Shown one piece after another: positions 39,915 to 48,676 of a stretch of 64,000 nucleotides of DNA. The notes below the pieces were generated by a model, which saw only the letters and a program-made list of their open reading frames with translations, did no database searches and was not told the origin of the DNA. Source of the DNA: Agrobacterium tumefaciens (GTDB lineage: Bacteria; Pseudomonadota; Alphaproteobacteria; Rhizobiales; Rhizobiaceae). Numbering within the stretch: position 1 is the first letter of the stretch; each line of letters opens with the position of its first letter. Position numbers and translations under genes: made by a program. Location: positions 2,418,001-2,482,000 of the forward strand of contig NZ_CP115841.1 of assembly GCF_013318015.2 (NCBI RefSeq). The letters run 5' to 3'.

Positions 39915-40952
39915 TCAGGCGGCCAGCATCTGTTCGATCTTTTCGCGGTTGAGGCCCTTTTCGCCTATGACGACGAGGCGGCTGCGGCGCTCTTCACCGG
40001 CCGCCCAGGGACGGTCGTAATAATGGTTGACGCGGCTACCGACTGCCTGCACCTGCAAGCGCATCGGCTTGGTGGATACTTCGACGAAACCTTTGATGCG
40101 CAGAACATTTTCCGTAGCCGCCGTCTTGGCGATACGAGCCGCCAGCGCTTCCGGATCGGTCACGGCCGGCAGGTCGATGACGAAGCTGTCGAAATCGTCA
40201 TGTTCGTGGTCAAGTTCACCATCGTGATGGGTGCGGCGGTTTTCGATATCCTCTTCAACCGCAAGACCGAGGCCGATCAGTACGGCCGGATCGATGACGC
40301 CATTCGAGGCGACGACGATCTTTGCGGCCCGCGGCAAATGCTCGAGAATATGAGCCTTCGCCTTGTCCAGACCGGCGCTATCGAGCAGATCCGCCTTGGT
40401 CAGCACGATAAGATCGGCACAGGCGATCTGGTCCTCAAAAACCTCTTCGACCGGATCGTCGTGATCGAGGGCTTCGTCATTTGCGCGCTGGGCGGCAAGG
40501 GCTTCCATGTCATGCGCCACCTGACCCTCGGCAAGGGCAGCGCCATCCACAACAGCCACCACAGCGTCAACCGTCACGCGGCTCTTGATGTCCGGCCATT
40601 GAAATGCCTGCACCAGCGGCTTGGGCAGGGCAAGGCCGGAGGTCTCGATGAGAATATGCTCCACCTTCGGCTGCCGGCTTAGAATCTGTTCGATGGCCGG
40701 CTGGAAATCATCCGCCACCGTGCAGCAGATGCAGCCATTGGCCAGCTCAACGATGTTTTCCTCCGGGCAGCTCTCAATGCCGCATCCCTTGAGGATATCC
40801 CCATCGATGCCGATATCACCGAATTCGTTGACGATGATGGCAAGCCGCTTGCCATCAAGCTTTTCGAGAAGACCGCGCAGCAGCGTGGTTTTTCCAGCCC
40901 CCAGAAAGCCAGTGACGATGGTGCAGGGAACGCGGTCCAGAAGGGTGCTCAT
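39915..40952 (-). CDS. cobW: CobW, COG0523 GTPase / metallochaperone
   Basis: 345-residue G3E-family GTPase thought to deliver cobalt for the chelatase step. The P-loop GFLGAGKTT is at residues 15-23 and the metal-binding CxCC (C74, C76, C77 in NGCICCTV) follows. A His/Asp-rich loop (RTHHDGELDHEHDDFD) in the C-terminal part is a further likely metal site, and LTKAD is the G4 motif. The ATG at 40952 overlaps the DUF1636 stop as ATGA. Immediately upstream of cobN on the minus strand. Confidence 0.94.
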   Translation of the reverse strand: MSTLLDRVPCTIVTGFLGAGKTTLLRGLLEKLDGKRLAIIVNEFGDIGIDGDILKGCGIESCPEENIVELANGCICCTVADDFQPAIEQILSRQPKVEHILIETSGLALPKPLVQAFQWPDIKSRVTVDAVVAVVDGAALAEGQVAHDMEALAAQRANDEALDHDDPVEEVFEDQIACADLIVLTKADLLDSAGLDKAKAHILEHLPRAAKIVVASNGVIDPAVLIGLGLAVEEDIENRRTHHDGELDHEHDDFDSFVIDLPAVTDPEALAARIAKTAATENVLRIKGFVEVSTKPMRLQVQAVGSRVNHYYDRPWAAGEERRSRLVVIGEKGLNREKIEQMLAA

Positions 40953-41335
40953 GATCTCTCCTCGGTAAAATCGAATGGGGGAATGCGCGCCACCATGCCG
41001 CGCTTCAATGTGTCGGGGCGGCCGCGCCAGGGCATCAGGCCATCTGCGGAGGCGGCCAGCATGCGAGCGCCGGTCAGCAGGTCTTCCGCATCGTTGGGCG
41101 TCAGCCCGCCGAATACATAGGACCAGCCATCGGCACCGCGCAGCACGGCACTGAGGCCGCGTTTGCAATTGGCAAGGCAATTGACAGAGCGAACATCGAT
41201 GCCGGAGTCACGCGCTTTTGCGATGGCAGCTTCCGCAAGGATGGTGCCGGGGCGCGGCTCCGCATTGGGATCGGTGTCGTCGCGACAGCTTCGGCAGACA
41301 AAAACGACCACGCCAGAAGCTGTGTTGGCTTCCAT
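40949..41335 (-). CDS. DUF1636 small cysteine-rich protein, first gene after B12 riboswitch
   Basis: 128 residues from the ATG at 41335 (a TTG at 41374 would add 13). Four conserved cysteines, C14-x2-C17 and C53-x3-C57 (VFVCRSC and VNCLANCKRG), give a thioredoxin-like [2Fe-2S] ferredoxin or metal-site pattern. DUF1636 proteins are commonly found next to cobW. It is translationally coupled to cobW and is the first gene downstream of the riboswitch, so a role in electron or cobalt supply for the pathway is likely, but this is inference. Confidence 0.82.
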   Translation of the reverse strand: MEANTASGVVVFVCRSCRDDTDPNAEPRPGTILAEAAIAKARDSGIDVRSVNCLANCKRGLSAVLRGADGWSYVFGGLTPNDAEDLLTGARMLAASADGLMPWRGRPDTLKRGMVARIPPFDFTEERS

Positions 41336-41832
41336 TGTCCCGTCCGCACAAGAAGATGTTGTGGTAATATCCAAACCGTTCCGCTTTCCGCGCCTTTAAA
41401 CTCGTCGGGGTGCGGATGTCGAAAACAGCGCACTGAAAAGCGCGGCTGCAAATCAATTCGACCGGCTGACCGGAGCACCCCGCCCGGGAGACGTTTTTTC
41501 CTGAAACGGCAGGTCTCCTGGCTTGCGGCTTTAAAACACCCTGCACCACCTTCCCGGGCCAATTTTATGGTCCAGTGGCTTCATAGTGCGGGCTTACCGC
41601 TTACAGTTGCGGGGGCAGCCACGGAATGACCCGTTATGGGGTGGAACCGTGTTCCCTCTTAGCTTTTCCCGTTGCCGGGAAAAGACCGTCAGTGCCTTAC
41701 CCTTAGGCTGAACGGGCGTGACGGTCAATGCTGCCGGCTTGTCGATTGCCGGGTGCGGCAAATTGAGTATAGTCGCCGCTCCGAATGGCGGGGGCATACG
41801 GTCCAGCGCCTCTGGACGAGAAGGAAAACGCG
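41336..41832. other. Gene-free divergent control region between DUF1636-cobW and cobO-cobQ
   Basis: About 500 bases without a gene. The minus-strand B12 riboswitch occupies about 41509-41712. To its right, 41713-41832 must hold both the riboswitch promoter and the cobO promoter; TTGCCG (41747-41752), 15 bases and TATAGT (41768-41773) form a weak plus-strand candidate for cobO. Bases 41375-41508 are the expression platform and 5' UTR of the minus-strand operon. Confidence 0.6.
41509..41712 (-). promoter_or_regulatory. Cobalamin (B12) riboswitch
   Basis: Read on the minus strand, the conserved elements appear in the correct order: AAGGGTAAGGCACTGACGG, GGGAACACGGTTCC, the core TGCCCCCGCAACTGTAAGCGG, GAAGCCACTGGACC and the B12 box AGCCAGGAGACCTGCC (plus coordinates 41509-41524). 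It precedes DUF1636-cobW-cobN and should switch the operon off when cobalamin is abundant. The strand points away from cobO, which is therefore not under this riboswitch. Confidence 0.95.
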
Positions 41833-42450
41833 ATGACACGCGATATCAGCGACAGCGAAGCCGAACGCCACCGGCAGAAAATGGTCAACCGCAAGACGGT
41901 TCAGGATGCCGAAGTCGCGGAAAAGACCATCGAAAAAGGTCTGCTGATGATCAATACCGGCCCTGGCAAAGGCAAATCCACGGCCGCTTTCGGCCTTGCC
42001 CTGCGCATGCTCGGCACAGGGCGGCGGGTCGGCGTCGTGCAATTCATCAAGGGCGCATGGTCGACGGGTGAACAGCAGGCCCTGACTTTGTTCGGCGACA
42101 GGGTGGAATGGCGCACCATGGGCGAGGGGTTTACCTGGGACACGCAGGACCTCAAGCGCGATGTCGCAGCAGCTACAAAGGCCTGGGAGGAAGCGAAAGC
42201 ACTGATGGCCGACGAGACGATCGGATTGCTGGTTCTCGACGAACTGAACATTGCGCTCCGCTATGATTACCTGCCGCTGGAAGAGGTCGTCGAAACGCTT
42301 TCCAACCGTAGATCCGATCTGCATGTCATCGTTACCGGCCGCAACGCCAAACAGCCGTTGATCGACGCTGCCGACATGGTGACGGAAATGACCCTCGTCA
42401 AACATCACTTCAAGGCAGGCGTAAAGGCGCAGGCCGGGATAGAATACTGA
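41833..42450 (+). CDS. cobO: Cob(I)yrinic acid a,c-diamide adenosyltransferase
   Basis: 205-residue ATP:corrinoid adenosyltransferase of the BtuR/CobO family. The P-loop GPGKGKST is at residues 43-50, with [14 protein letters not shown] and [14 protein letters not shown] conserved. AAGGA precedes the ATG at 41833; a longer frame from 41785 lacks family residues. The stop is separated by one base from the cobQ start, giving a tight cobO-cobQ operon. Confidence 0.95.
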   Translation: MTRDISDSEAERHRQKMVNRKTVQDAEVAEKTIEKGLLMINTGPGKGKSTAAFGLALRMLGTGRRVGVVQFIKGAWSTGEQQALTLFGDRVEWRTMGEGFTWDTQDLKRDVAAATKAWEEAKALMADETIGLLVLDELNIALRYDYLPLEEVVETLSNRRSDLHVIVTGRNAKQPLIDAADMVTEMTLVKHHFKAGVKAQAGIEY

Positions 42451-42451
42451 C

Positions 42452-43909
42452 ATGACTGCACGTGCGCTGATGTTTCAGGGAACCGGCTCGGATGTCGGCA
42501 AATCGCTGATGGTGGCTGGCCTTGCCCGCGCCTTCGTCAGGCGTGGCCTGTCCGTCATGCCGTTCAAGCCGCAGAACATGTCGAACAATGCGGCGGTCAC
42601 CGCCGATGGCGGCGAGATCGGTCGCGCGCAGGCGCTGCAGGCGCGGGCAGCAGGCGTTCCGCTGTCGGTTCACATGAACCCGGTGCTTTTAAAGCCGCAG
42701 AGCGAAACCGGCGCACAGGTCGTCGTACAGGGTAAAATTGTCGGCAATGCCAAAGCTGCCGATTATCAGCACATGAAAGCCGGGCTGATGCCGCGTGTGC
42801 TGGAGAGCTTCGAGCACCTGAAACAACAGGCCGATCTGGTGCTGGTGGAAGGGGCGGGAAGTGCTTCCGAAATCAACCTCCGCGCCAACGACATCGCCAA
42901 TATGGGTTTTGCCCGCGCCGCAGATGCTCCCGTGATTCTGATCGGCGATATCGACCGGGGCGGGGTCATCGCCAGCCTCGTGGGCACAAAAACCGTTCTC
43001 GAACGCGATGATGCCGCGATGATAGAGGGCTTCATCGTGAACCGCTTTCGCGGTGACCCTACGCTGTTTTCAGACGGCATGCGGATGATCGCGGAAAAGA
43101 CCGGCTGGGCGTCCATCGGGCTATTGCCGCATTTTTCCGATGCTGCGAAATTGCCGGCGGAGGACGCCCTTGGGCTTACCGGCCCGGCGCAACAAAAGCC
43201 CGGCGCGAAAATCCGCATTGCGGTGCCGATCCTGCCGCATATCTCCAATTTCGACGATCTGGATCCGCTCGACATGGAGCCGGATGTGGAGCTGATCCGA
43301 GTGCGGCAGGGCGAGACCATTCCCGCCGATTGCCGGCTGGTTCTGCTCTGCGGTTCGAAATCCACCATAGCTGATCTCGCCGTGCTGAAAAATGCAGGCC
43401 TCGAAATCGACATCAAGGCACATGTGCGCCGCGGCGGTTATGTTCTCGGTCTCTGCGGCGGATACCAGATGCTTGGAAAAACCGTTGCCGACCCTGACGG
43501 CATCGAAGGACCACCAATGACGGTCGATGGGTTGGGCCTGCTGGATGTGACGACGGTTTTGACCGGTGACAAGAGGCTCGTTTCCGTCCAGGGACAGAGT
43601 TTCGACGGAATTCCCTTATCCGGCTATGAAATGCATGTTGGCGAAACAACGGGTGCCGCGGGCAACCTGCCATTTTCGACCATTGACGGACATGCCGATG
43701 GCGCAATTTCGCCCGATGGCCGCATCCTAGGCACCTATATCCACGGCCTGTTTGCGGATGACCGCCAACGCGGGGCGTGGCTTGAGCGCCTTGGTGGGCA
43801 GGGCACGCAACTGAACTATGATGCGCAGGTAGATGCCGTTCTTGATCGCCTGGCGGCCCATATGGAGAACCACCTCGATCTCGACAGACTGCTTTCTATA
43901 GCGCGATAA
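42452..43909 (+). CDS. cobQ: Cobyric acid synthase
   Basis: 485-residue glutamine- and ATP-dependent amidase that amidates side chains b, d, e and g. It has the P-loop-like [17 protein letters not shown] at residues 10-26, [11 protein letters not shown], and the C-terminal amidotransferase with its cysteine in [13 protein letters not shown]. Located one base after cobO. The last 14 bases overlap the convergent cobD gene. Confidence 0.96.
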   Translation: MTARALMFQGTGSDVGKSLMVAGLARAFVRRGLSVMPFKPQNMSNNAAVTADGGEIGRAQALQARAAGVPLSVHMNPVLLKPQSETGAQVVVQGKIVGNAKAADYQHMKAGLMPRVLESFEHLKQQADLVLVEGAGSASEINLRANDIANMGFARAADAPVILIGDIDRGGVIASLVGTKTVLERDDAAMIEGFIVNRFRGDPTLFSDGMRMIAEKTGWASIGLLPHFSDAAKLPAEDALGLTGPAQQKPGAKIRIAVPILPHISNFDDLDPLDMEPDVELIRVRQGETIPADCRLVLLCGSKSTIADLAVLKNAGLEIDIKAHVRRGGYVLGLCGGYQMLGKTVADPDGIEGPPMTVDGLGLLDVTTVLTGDKRLVSVQGQSFDGIPLSGYEMHVGETTGAAGNLPFSTIDGHADGAISPDGRILGTYIHGLFADDRQRGAWLERLGGQGTQLNYDAQVDAVLDRLAAHMENHLDLDRLLSIAR

Positions 43910-44861
43910 GGATTGCCAGCAATCCGAACAGCGCTATCAGCAGGAAGTCTGCGATCCTCGCCAGCCTTAGCGCTGTGCGAATATCGCCAGCAACCAGTGT
44001 CGCTCTTCCGCCTTCGCCCATGAAACGAGCCTCGATCATCTGCCCGCCATAGGAGCGCGGCCCGGCCAGCGCAAAGCCCAGTGCCCCGGCCAATGCCGCC
44101 TCCGGCCAGCCGGCATTGGGAGAGCGGTGATGCCGCGCATCGCGGCGTATCGCGGCAATTGCCCCTTTCGGTGATGCACCCTTCACGAAAAACGCGGCGA
44201 CCACGAAAAGACCGCCGCTCAGTCTCGATGCCGGCAAATTGACCAGATCGTCCAGCCGGGCCGACGCCCAACCAAAGGCCTCATGGCGTGGCGAGCGATG
44301 ACCGATCATGCTGTCGGCCGTGTTGATTGCCTTATAACCCGCACCGCCTGGCAGCCCCAGAAGACCAAGCCAGAGGGAAGGGGCGACAATGCCGTCAGAG
44401 AAATTTTCAGCCAGGCTTTCAATCGCCGCCCGGCAGATTGCCGCCTCATCCAGCGCCTGCGGATCGCGCCCGACGATCATGGAGACAGCTTTGCGCCCAC
44501 CGTCAATCCCCTCGCGTTCCAGCGCAATGGCGACGGCCTCCACATGCTGTTCCAGACTTTTTTGGGCCGGAAGTGACGCCCCAAGCACCGCAACAAGCAA
44601 CAGACCAAGGGGCAATAAAAGCAGAATAGATTGCACTAACCATGCAACAAGCACCGTCAGCGCCAGAAAAACGGAAAGCGCCACGATGCCTGCCGCCTTG
44701 CGCTGTGAAAATGAAGCACTCTCCCGGTTCCATTTTTTGTCCAGCAGCGCGATAAGCGAACCGATCCAGGTGACGGGATGACCGATGCGTTTGAACAGCC
44801 AGTCCGGATATCCAGTCAGGCGTTCGATCAAGAGCGACAGAAAAGCGAGAGCGAAGAACAT
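43896..44861 (-). CDS. cobD: Adenosylcobinamide-phosphate synthase (CobD/CbiB)
   Basis: 321-residue inner-membrane protein that attaches the aminopropanol arm to cobyric acid. It begins with [22 protein letters not shown], has several membrane segments, and the [18 protein letters not shown] region typical of CbiB. The naming follows the aerobic pathway (CobD = CbiB). The ATG at 44861 shares a CATG with the opposite cobC ATG and has no evident Shine-Dalgarno sequence. Confidence 0.93.
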   Translation of the reverse strand: MFFALAFLSLLIERLTGYPDWLFKRIGHPVTWIGSLIALLDKKWNRESASFSQRKAAGIVALSVFLALTVLVAWLVQSILLLLPLGLLLVAVLGASLPAQKSLEQHVEAVAIALEREGIDGGRKAVSMIVGRDPQALDEAAICRAAIESLAENFSDGIVAPSLWLGLLGLPGGAGYKAINTADSMIGHRSPRHEAFGWASARLDDLVNLPASRLSGGLFVVAAFFVKGASPKGAIAAIRRDARHHRSPNAGWPEAALAGALGFALAGPRSYGGQMIEARFMGEGGRATLVAGDIRTALRLARIADFLLIALFGLLAILIAL

Positions 44862-45906
44862 GGGCGATAAGGTACCGGAAAAAGCGCAGGCTGCGATCCG
44901 TCACGGCGGCAATCTCGGCAAGGCGCGCCTGATGTTTCCTGAAGCGCCGGAACCGTGGATCGACCTGTCGACCGGGATCAATCCGCACTCCTACCCGCAT
45001 TCTCCCGTTCCCGCCAGCGCATTTGCCCGCCTGCCGGAGCCTGACGCGGCCGAAGAATTGAAAAGGCTGGCCGTCGCCTCTTTCGGCGCACCATCAGCCG
45101 GGCATGTGGCTCTGTCCCCCGGCACCCAGATGCTGATGCCATTGCTGGCTCAGCTGGCACTCGAACGCGGAGCGAAAAGCGGAGCCGTGCTCTCCCCCGC
45201 TTATGCCGAACATGCCCGAACCGCGCGCATGGCCCGACTGACCGTGACCGAGGTAGACCATATCAGTGATCTGTCAGCGTACGACTATGCGGTGGTGGTC
45301 AATCCCAACAACCCCGATGGTCGCATCACGGATCGAGAAGCTTTGTTGTCGCTGGCCGAGGCGATGCGCCGCAAAGGCGGCCTGCTCGTCGTAGACGAGG
45401 CCTTTATCGAGACAGGACATACGGAAAGTCTTGCAAATGTCGCAGGGCGCGACGCGCTGGTGGTACTGCGATCCTTCGGCAAGTTCTATGGCATGGCAGG
45501 GGTCCGGCTCGGTTTTGCGCTTGCGCATCCCGACATCGCTGCGGAACTGGAGGCAAGGCTTGGCCCCTGGGCAGTATCCGGGCCGGCGCTCAATATCGCG
45601 ACGCAGGCTTTGGCGGATAGGGAATGGCAATCAGCCATGCGCCTCCGGCTTGCGGCAGAAGCACAGCGTATGAGTGAATTGCTGGAAAAAGTGGGCCTGA
45701 AGATTGCCGGCGGTACGCCCCTGTTTACCCTGGTGCGGGACCACCGGGCCAAAGAACTGTTCGATCACCTTGGCCGGCACGGCATTCTGGTGCGCATTTT
45801 TGATGAAAGGCCGAACGACATGCGTTTCGGCCTTCCCGGCAGCGAAGCGGAGTGGCAGCGCCTCACGGAAGCGCTGTTATCCTTCAATCATCCCTTGAAC
45901 GTGTAG
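44860..45906 (+). CDS. cobC: Threonine-phosphate decarboxylase-like PLP enzyme (CobC)
   Basis: 348-residue class I/II aminotransferase-fold enzyme that supplies aminopropanol phosphate for the CobD step. IDLSTGINPHSYP, NPNNPDGRIT and the PLP lysine region SFGKFYGMAGVRLGF at about residues 205-219 are characteristic. The frame is open 25 codons upstream inside cobD antisense, but the ATG at 44860 starts the conserved part. The 3' end overlaps the L-fuconate dehydratase gene by 19 bases. Confidence 0.92.
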   Translation: MGDKVPEKAQAAIRHGGNLGKARLMFPEAPEPWIDLSTGINPHSYPHSPVPASAFARLPEPDAAEELKRLAVASFGAPSAGHVALSPGTQMLMPLLAQLALERGAKSGAVLSPAYAEHARTARMARLTVTEVDHISDLSAYDYAVVVNPNNPDGRITDREALLSLAEAMRRKGGLLVVDEAFIETGHTESLANVAGRDALVVLRSFGKFYGMAGVRLGFALAHPDIAAELEARLGPWAVSGPALNIATQALADREWQSAMRLRLAAEAQRMSELLEKVGLKIAGGTPLFTLVRDHRAKELFDHLGRHGILVRIFDERPNDMRFGLPGSEAEWQRLTEALLSFNHPLNV

Positions 45907-47165
45907 GTCGCAATAGAATCCGGCTTCATTTCAATGGAGAAACCGGGCAGCTTCGGCGGCATATACGCGGCATTGCGAATATCGCAGGGTTCGATGAAAT
46001 GCTCGTGCAGATGGTCGACATATTCGATCACGCGGCCTTCCTTGGTGCCGGAAACCACGAGATAGTCGATCATCGACAGATGCTGCACATATTCGCAAAG
46101 GCCGACGCCACCGGCATGCGGCCAGACCGGCAAATTGTATTTGGCAGCAATCAACAGAACCGCCAGCACCTCGTTGAGACCACCCATGCGGCAGCTGTCG
46201 ATCTGCACGACGTCGATTGCACCTTCGGCGATGAACTGCTTGAACATGATACGGTTCTGGCACATTTCGCCGGTTGCCACCTTCACGGAGCCGATGGCTG
46301 CACGGATCTTGCGATGGCCGGCGACATCGTCCGGGCTGGTCGGCTCTTCAATGAAGAAGGGCTTGGCGAAGGCAAGTTGCTTGACCCATTCAATCGCCTG
46401 ATCCACTTCCCACACCTGGTTGGCGTCGATCATCAGATAACGGTCGGGGCCGATCACCTCGCGGGCGATGGTGAGGCGGCGGATATCGTCTTCGAGATCA
46501 CGGCCAACCTTCATCTTTACATGGTTGAAACCGGCATCGATCGCTTCCTGGCAAAGACGGCGCAGCTTGGCGTCGTCATAACCGAGCCAGCCGGCTGATG
46601 TGGTGTAGCAGGCGTAGCCTTCGTTCTTCAGCGTCTCGATACGTTCCTTTTTGCCGCTTTCGGCTTTTTTGAGGATCGCAAGTGCATCGTCCTTCGTCAG
46701 CACGTCAGTCAGATAACGGTAATCGACGATATCGGCGATTTCTTCCGGGCTCATATCGGCAACAAGCTGCCAGACCGGCTTTCCCGCCTTTTTGGCCAGC
46801 AAATCCCAGACAGCATTGACGACAGCGCCGGTGGCGAGATGCATCGCGCCCTTGTCCGGGCCGATCCAGCGCAGCTGGCTATCACCAGTCAGGTGGCGCC
46901 AGTATTTGCCGGGGTTCTCGGTGACCGTCGCCAGATCGGTTCCCACCACCAGATGGCGCATCGCCTTGATGGCCATGCAGCAAATCTCATTACCGCGGCC
47001 AATGGTGAAGGTCAGCCCGTGGCCTTTCAGTTCCGGTTCATCGGTGTCGAGAATGACGTAAGCCGCCGAATAATCCGGGTCGGGGTTCATCGCATCCGAA
47101 CCATCAAGGCTCTGGGAGGTCGGAAAACGCAGGTCGAAAACTCGCAGATCAGTAATTTTGGTCAT
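45888..47165 (-). CDS. L-fuconate dehydratase (enolase superfamily)
   Basis: 425-residue mandelate-racemase-group enzyme that dehydrates L-fuconate to 2-keto-3-deoxy-L-fuconate. It has the long FucD-type capping region, the catalytic lysine in NHVKMKVG, metal ligands in MIDANQVW, FIEEPTSPDD and ATGEMC, and the catalytic histidine in VWPHAGGVG. The mammalian ENOSF1 proteins have the same layout. It is the last gene of the sugar operon. These enzymes can also accept L-galactonate to a lesser degree. Confidence 0.93.
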   Translation of the reverse strand: MTKITDLRVFDLRFPTSQSLDGSDAMNPDPDYSAAYVILDTDEPELKGHGLTFTIGRGNEICCMAIKAMRHLVVGTDLATVTENPGKYWRHLTGDSQLRWIGPDKGAMHLATGAVVNAVWDLLAKKAGKPVWQLVADMSPEEIADIVDYRYLTDVLTKDDALAILKKAESGKKERIETLKNEGYACYTTSAGWLGYDDAKLRRLCQEAIDAGFNHVKMKVGRDLEDDIRRLTIAREVIGPDRYLMIDANQVWEVDQAIEWVKQLAFAKPFFIEEPTSPDDVAGHRKIRAAIGSVKVATGEMCQNRIMFKQFIAEGAIDVVQIDSCRMGGLNEVLAVLLIAAKYNLPVWPHAGGVGLCEYVQHLSMIDYLVVSGTKEGRVIEYVDHLHEHFIEPCDIRNAAYMPPKLPGFSIEMKPDSIATYTFKG

Positions 47166-47201
47166 GGCCGTTCACTCGCGGTCAGTGTCAAAGGAAATCG
47201 T

Positions 47202-47531
47202 TCAGTCGTGATGGAAGGTTTCTTCCATCATTGCCCACCACTCGCCTTCCTTGCGGCTTTCGAGTGGTTGCTGGCAGGGAATGGTGAAAGACCACCATTC
47301 CTGGTTCTTTGGGCTTGCCGCCATCTTCGCCATATCGGCGCTGAAATCGGTGCCGTGATATTCCCAATATCCGAACAGCAGATTTTCCGGTTCGCGCAGG
47401 AAGATCGTGTAGTTGCGGATGTTGCAATCGCTGATGAGCGCCAGAATTTCGGGCCAGACGGCGGCGTGCAGTCTTCTATATTCCGCAATCATGTCCGGTT
47501 TGACGCCGATGACCATTCCCATGCGCTGCAT
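47202..47531 (-). CDS. Sugar mutarotase, RhaM (YiiL) family
   Basis: 109-residue ferredoxin-like-fold enzyme that interconverts anomers of 6-deoxy-type sugars. MIAEYRRLHAAVWPEILALI carries the catalytic histidine, and LREPENLLFGYWEYHG and MEETFHHD the remaining site. Characterised members act on L-rhamnose or L-fucose-like sugars; the neighbours favour L-fucose or L-galactose. It lies between the UxaB-like gene and L-fuconate dehydratase. Confidence 0.88.
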   Translation of the reverse strand: MQRMGMVIGVKPDMIAEYRRLHAAVWPEILALISDCNIRNYTIFLREPENLLFGYWEYHGTDFSADMAKMAASPKNQEWWSFTIPCQQPLESRKEGEWWAMMEETFHHD

Positions 47532-47542
47532 ACAAAACTCCG

Positions 47543-48676
47543 TTATTGCTTGATGGTGGCGAGCGCCGCACGCAGTTTCCGCTGCGGCACGTTTAACCCC
47601 AGACGTTCCGCCGCAGCGATGACCGGGACAAAACGACGGCGTTTTTTTTCATCGTGATTGCCTGAAATGTCCGCGAGCCGGTGGGCGAGAAAGGGGTTCA
47701 GGAAACGCTCCCGCACCGCACGGATATAGGCTTGCGCTTCTTCTCCCATGCCTTCTGCGGCAAAGACCGGCAGAACCTCGTCCCGCCAGAGCGTTTCCAG
47801 ATCTCCCGAAAGCGCATCGTCGGCCATTGCCTGCCGCACCGTCTCGTCTTTCTCACGGGCATCCCGCAACCATCGCTCCGCCAGATAGGAATGGCCAAGA
47901 TTGAGCAGGAACAGCTTCAGCTTTTCATAGCGGTCGAGATCATCAGTCAGCACCACCGCAGGGTGGGTGCAGGGCAGAACAAGGCCCTCCTGCTTCTCGA
48001 TTGCCCAAAGCGCATAGGGCTCGGCAACTGCGCCAACCGGATCGATCGGCTCGGAAACGATGCGGTCTACAAGGCTGTTGGCAAAACGGCATTTCTCATT
48101 CAGGTAGAAGCCGAAACCCGCTGGCAGCTGCCATTCGTCGGCAAGCTGGCGAACAACCTCTTTCAACCGGTCGCCGTTGCGCGGAACAAGCTCGCAAGGA
48201 AAGATCGATACAGGGGCTTCCGGATTGGTCTGAAAACGTTCCAGCAGCAACAGGCAGAGCTTTGCAGGAAAACTCTTTGGTACAAGCGTGAAGTCGTCGG
48301 CAAGACCCGGCCCGTCGAACGAATCCAGCTCATAACCGCGGTCACCCGTATTGGACAGAATGACCCCTGCCCCGCAGGCGATGCGCCGCACCTCGGCCCA
48401 GTCGGCCGCCGCCGTCAGCGCGCGCGCGACAGCCTTACCTGGAATTTCCTCATCCACCTCTTGCCCATCGCGAATGCCGCGAATGCGCACCGGATAGGGC
48501 GTGCCATCGTTCAATGCTGCCACACGCTTCAGGCTCTCCGCATTGCCGGTCGTCTGGACGATTGCGATGCGCCCGAGAGCCTCGCCTTTTTCCAGCGCCT
48601 GCGAAATGAACAAATCCGCATGCGCCAGAAGAAAGCGGCTGGTACCGAATTGCAGGATGGGTGTGTCGGTCGTCAT
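47543..48676 (-). CDS. Tagaturonate reductase-like (mannitol dehydrogenase family, UxaB-like)
   Basis: 377-residue polyol/uronate dehydrogenase. It has the N-terminal ILQFGTSRFLLAHADLFI, NTGDRGYELD, VSIFPCELVPRNGDRLKEV, and NEKCRFANSLVDRIV, as in UxaB/UxuB proteins. The expected reaction is reduction of D-tagaturonate to D-altronate with NADH. Together with a zinc alcohol dehydrogenase and the UxaA-like enzyme it would form a route from L-galactonate. Its start overlaps the stop of the zinc dehydrogenase gene as ATGA. Confidence 0.82.
   Translation of the reverse strand: MTTDTPILQFGTSRFLLAHADLFISQALEKGEALGRIAIVQTTGNAESLKRVAALNDGTPYPVRIRGIRDGQEVDEEIPGKAVARALTAAADWAEVRRIACGAGVILSNTGDRGYELDSFDGPGLADDFTLVPKSFPAKLCLLLLERFQTNPEAPVSIFPCELVPRNGDRLKEVVRQLADEWQLPAGFGFYLNEKCRFANSLVDRIVSEPIDPVGAVAEPYALWAIEKQEGLVLPCTHPAVVLTDDLDRYEKLKLFLLNLGHSYLAERWLRDAREKDETVRQAMADDALSGDLETLWRDEVLPVFAAEGMGEEAQAYIRAVRERFLNPFLAHRLADISGNHDEKKRRRFVPVIAAAERLGLNVPQRKLRAALATIKQ

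Noticed and set aside
41713..41832. B12 riboswitch acting on cobO-cobQ
   Set aside because: All conserved riboswitch elements read on the minus strand, away from cobO; the cobO leader is too short to hold a second aptamer.
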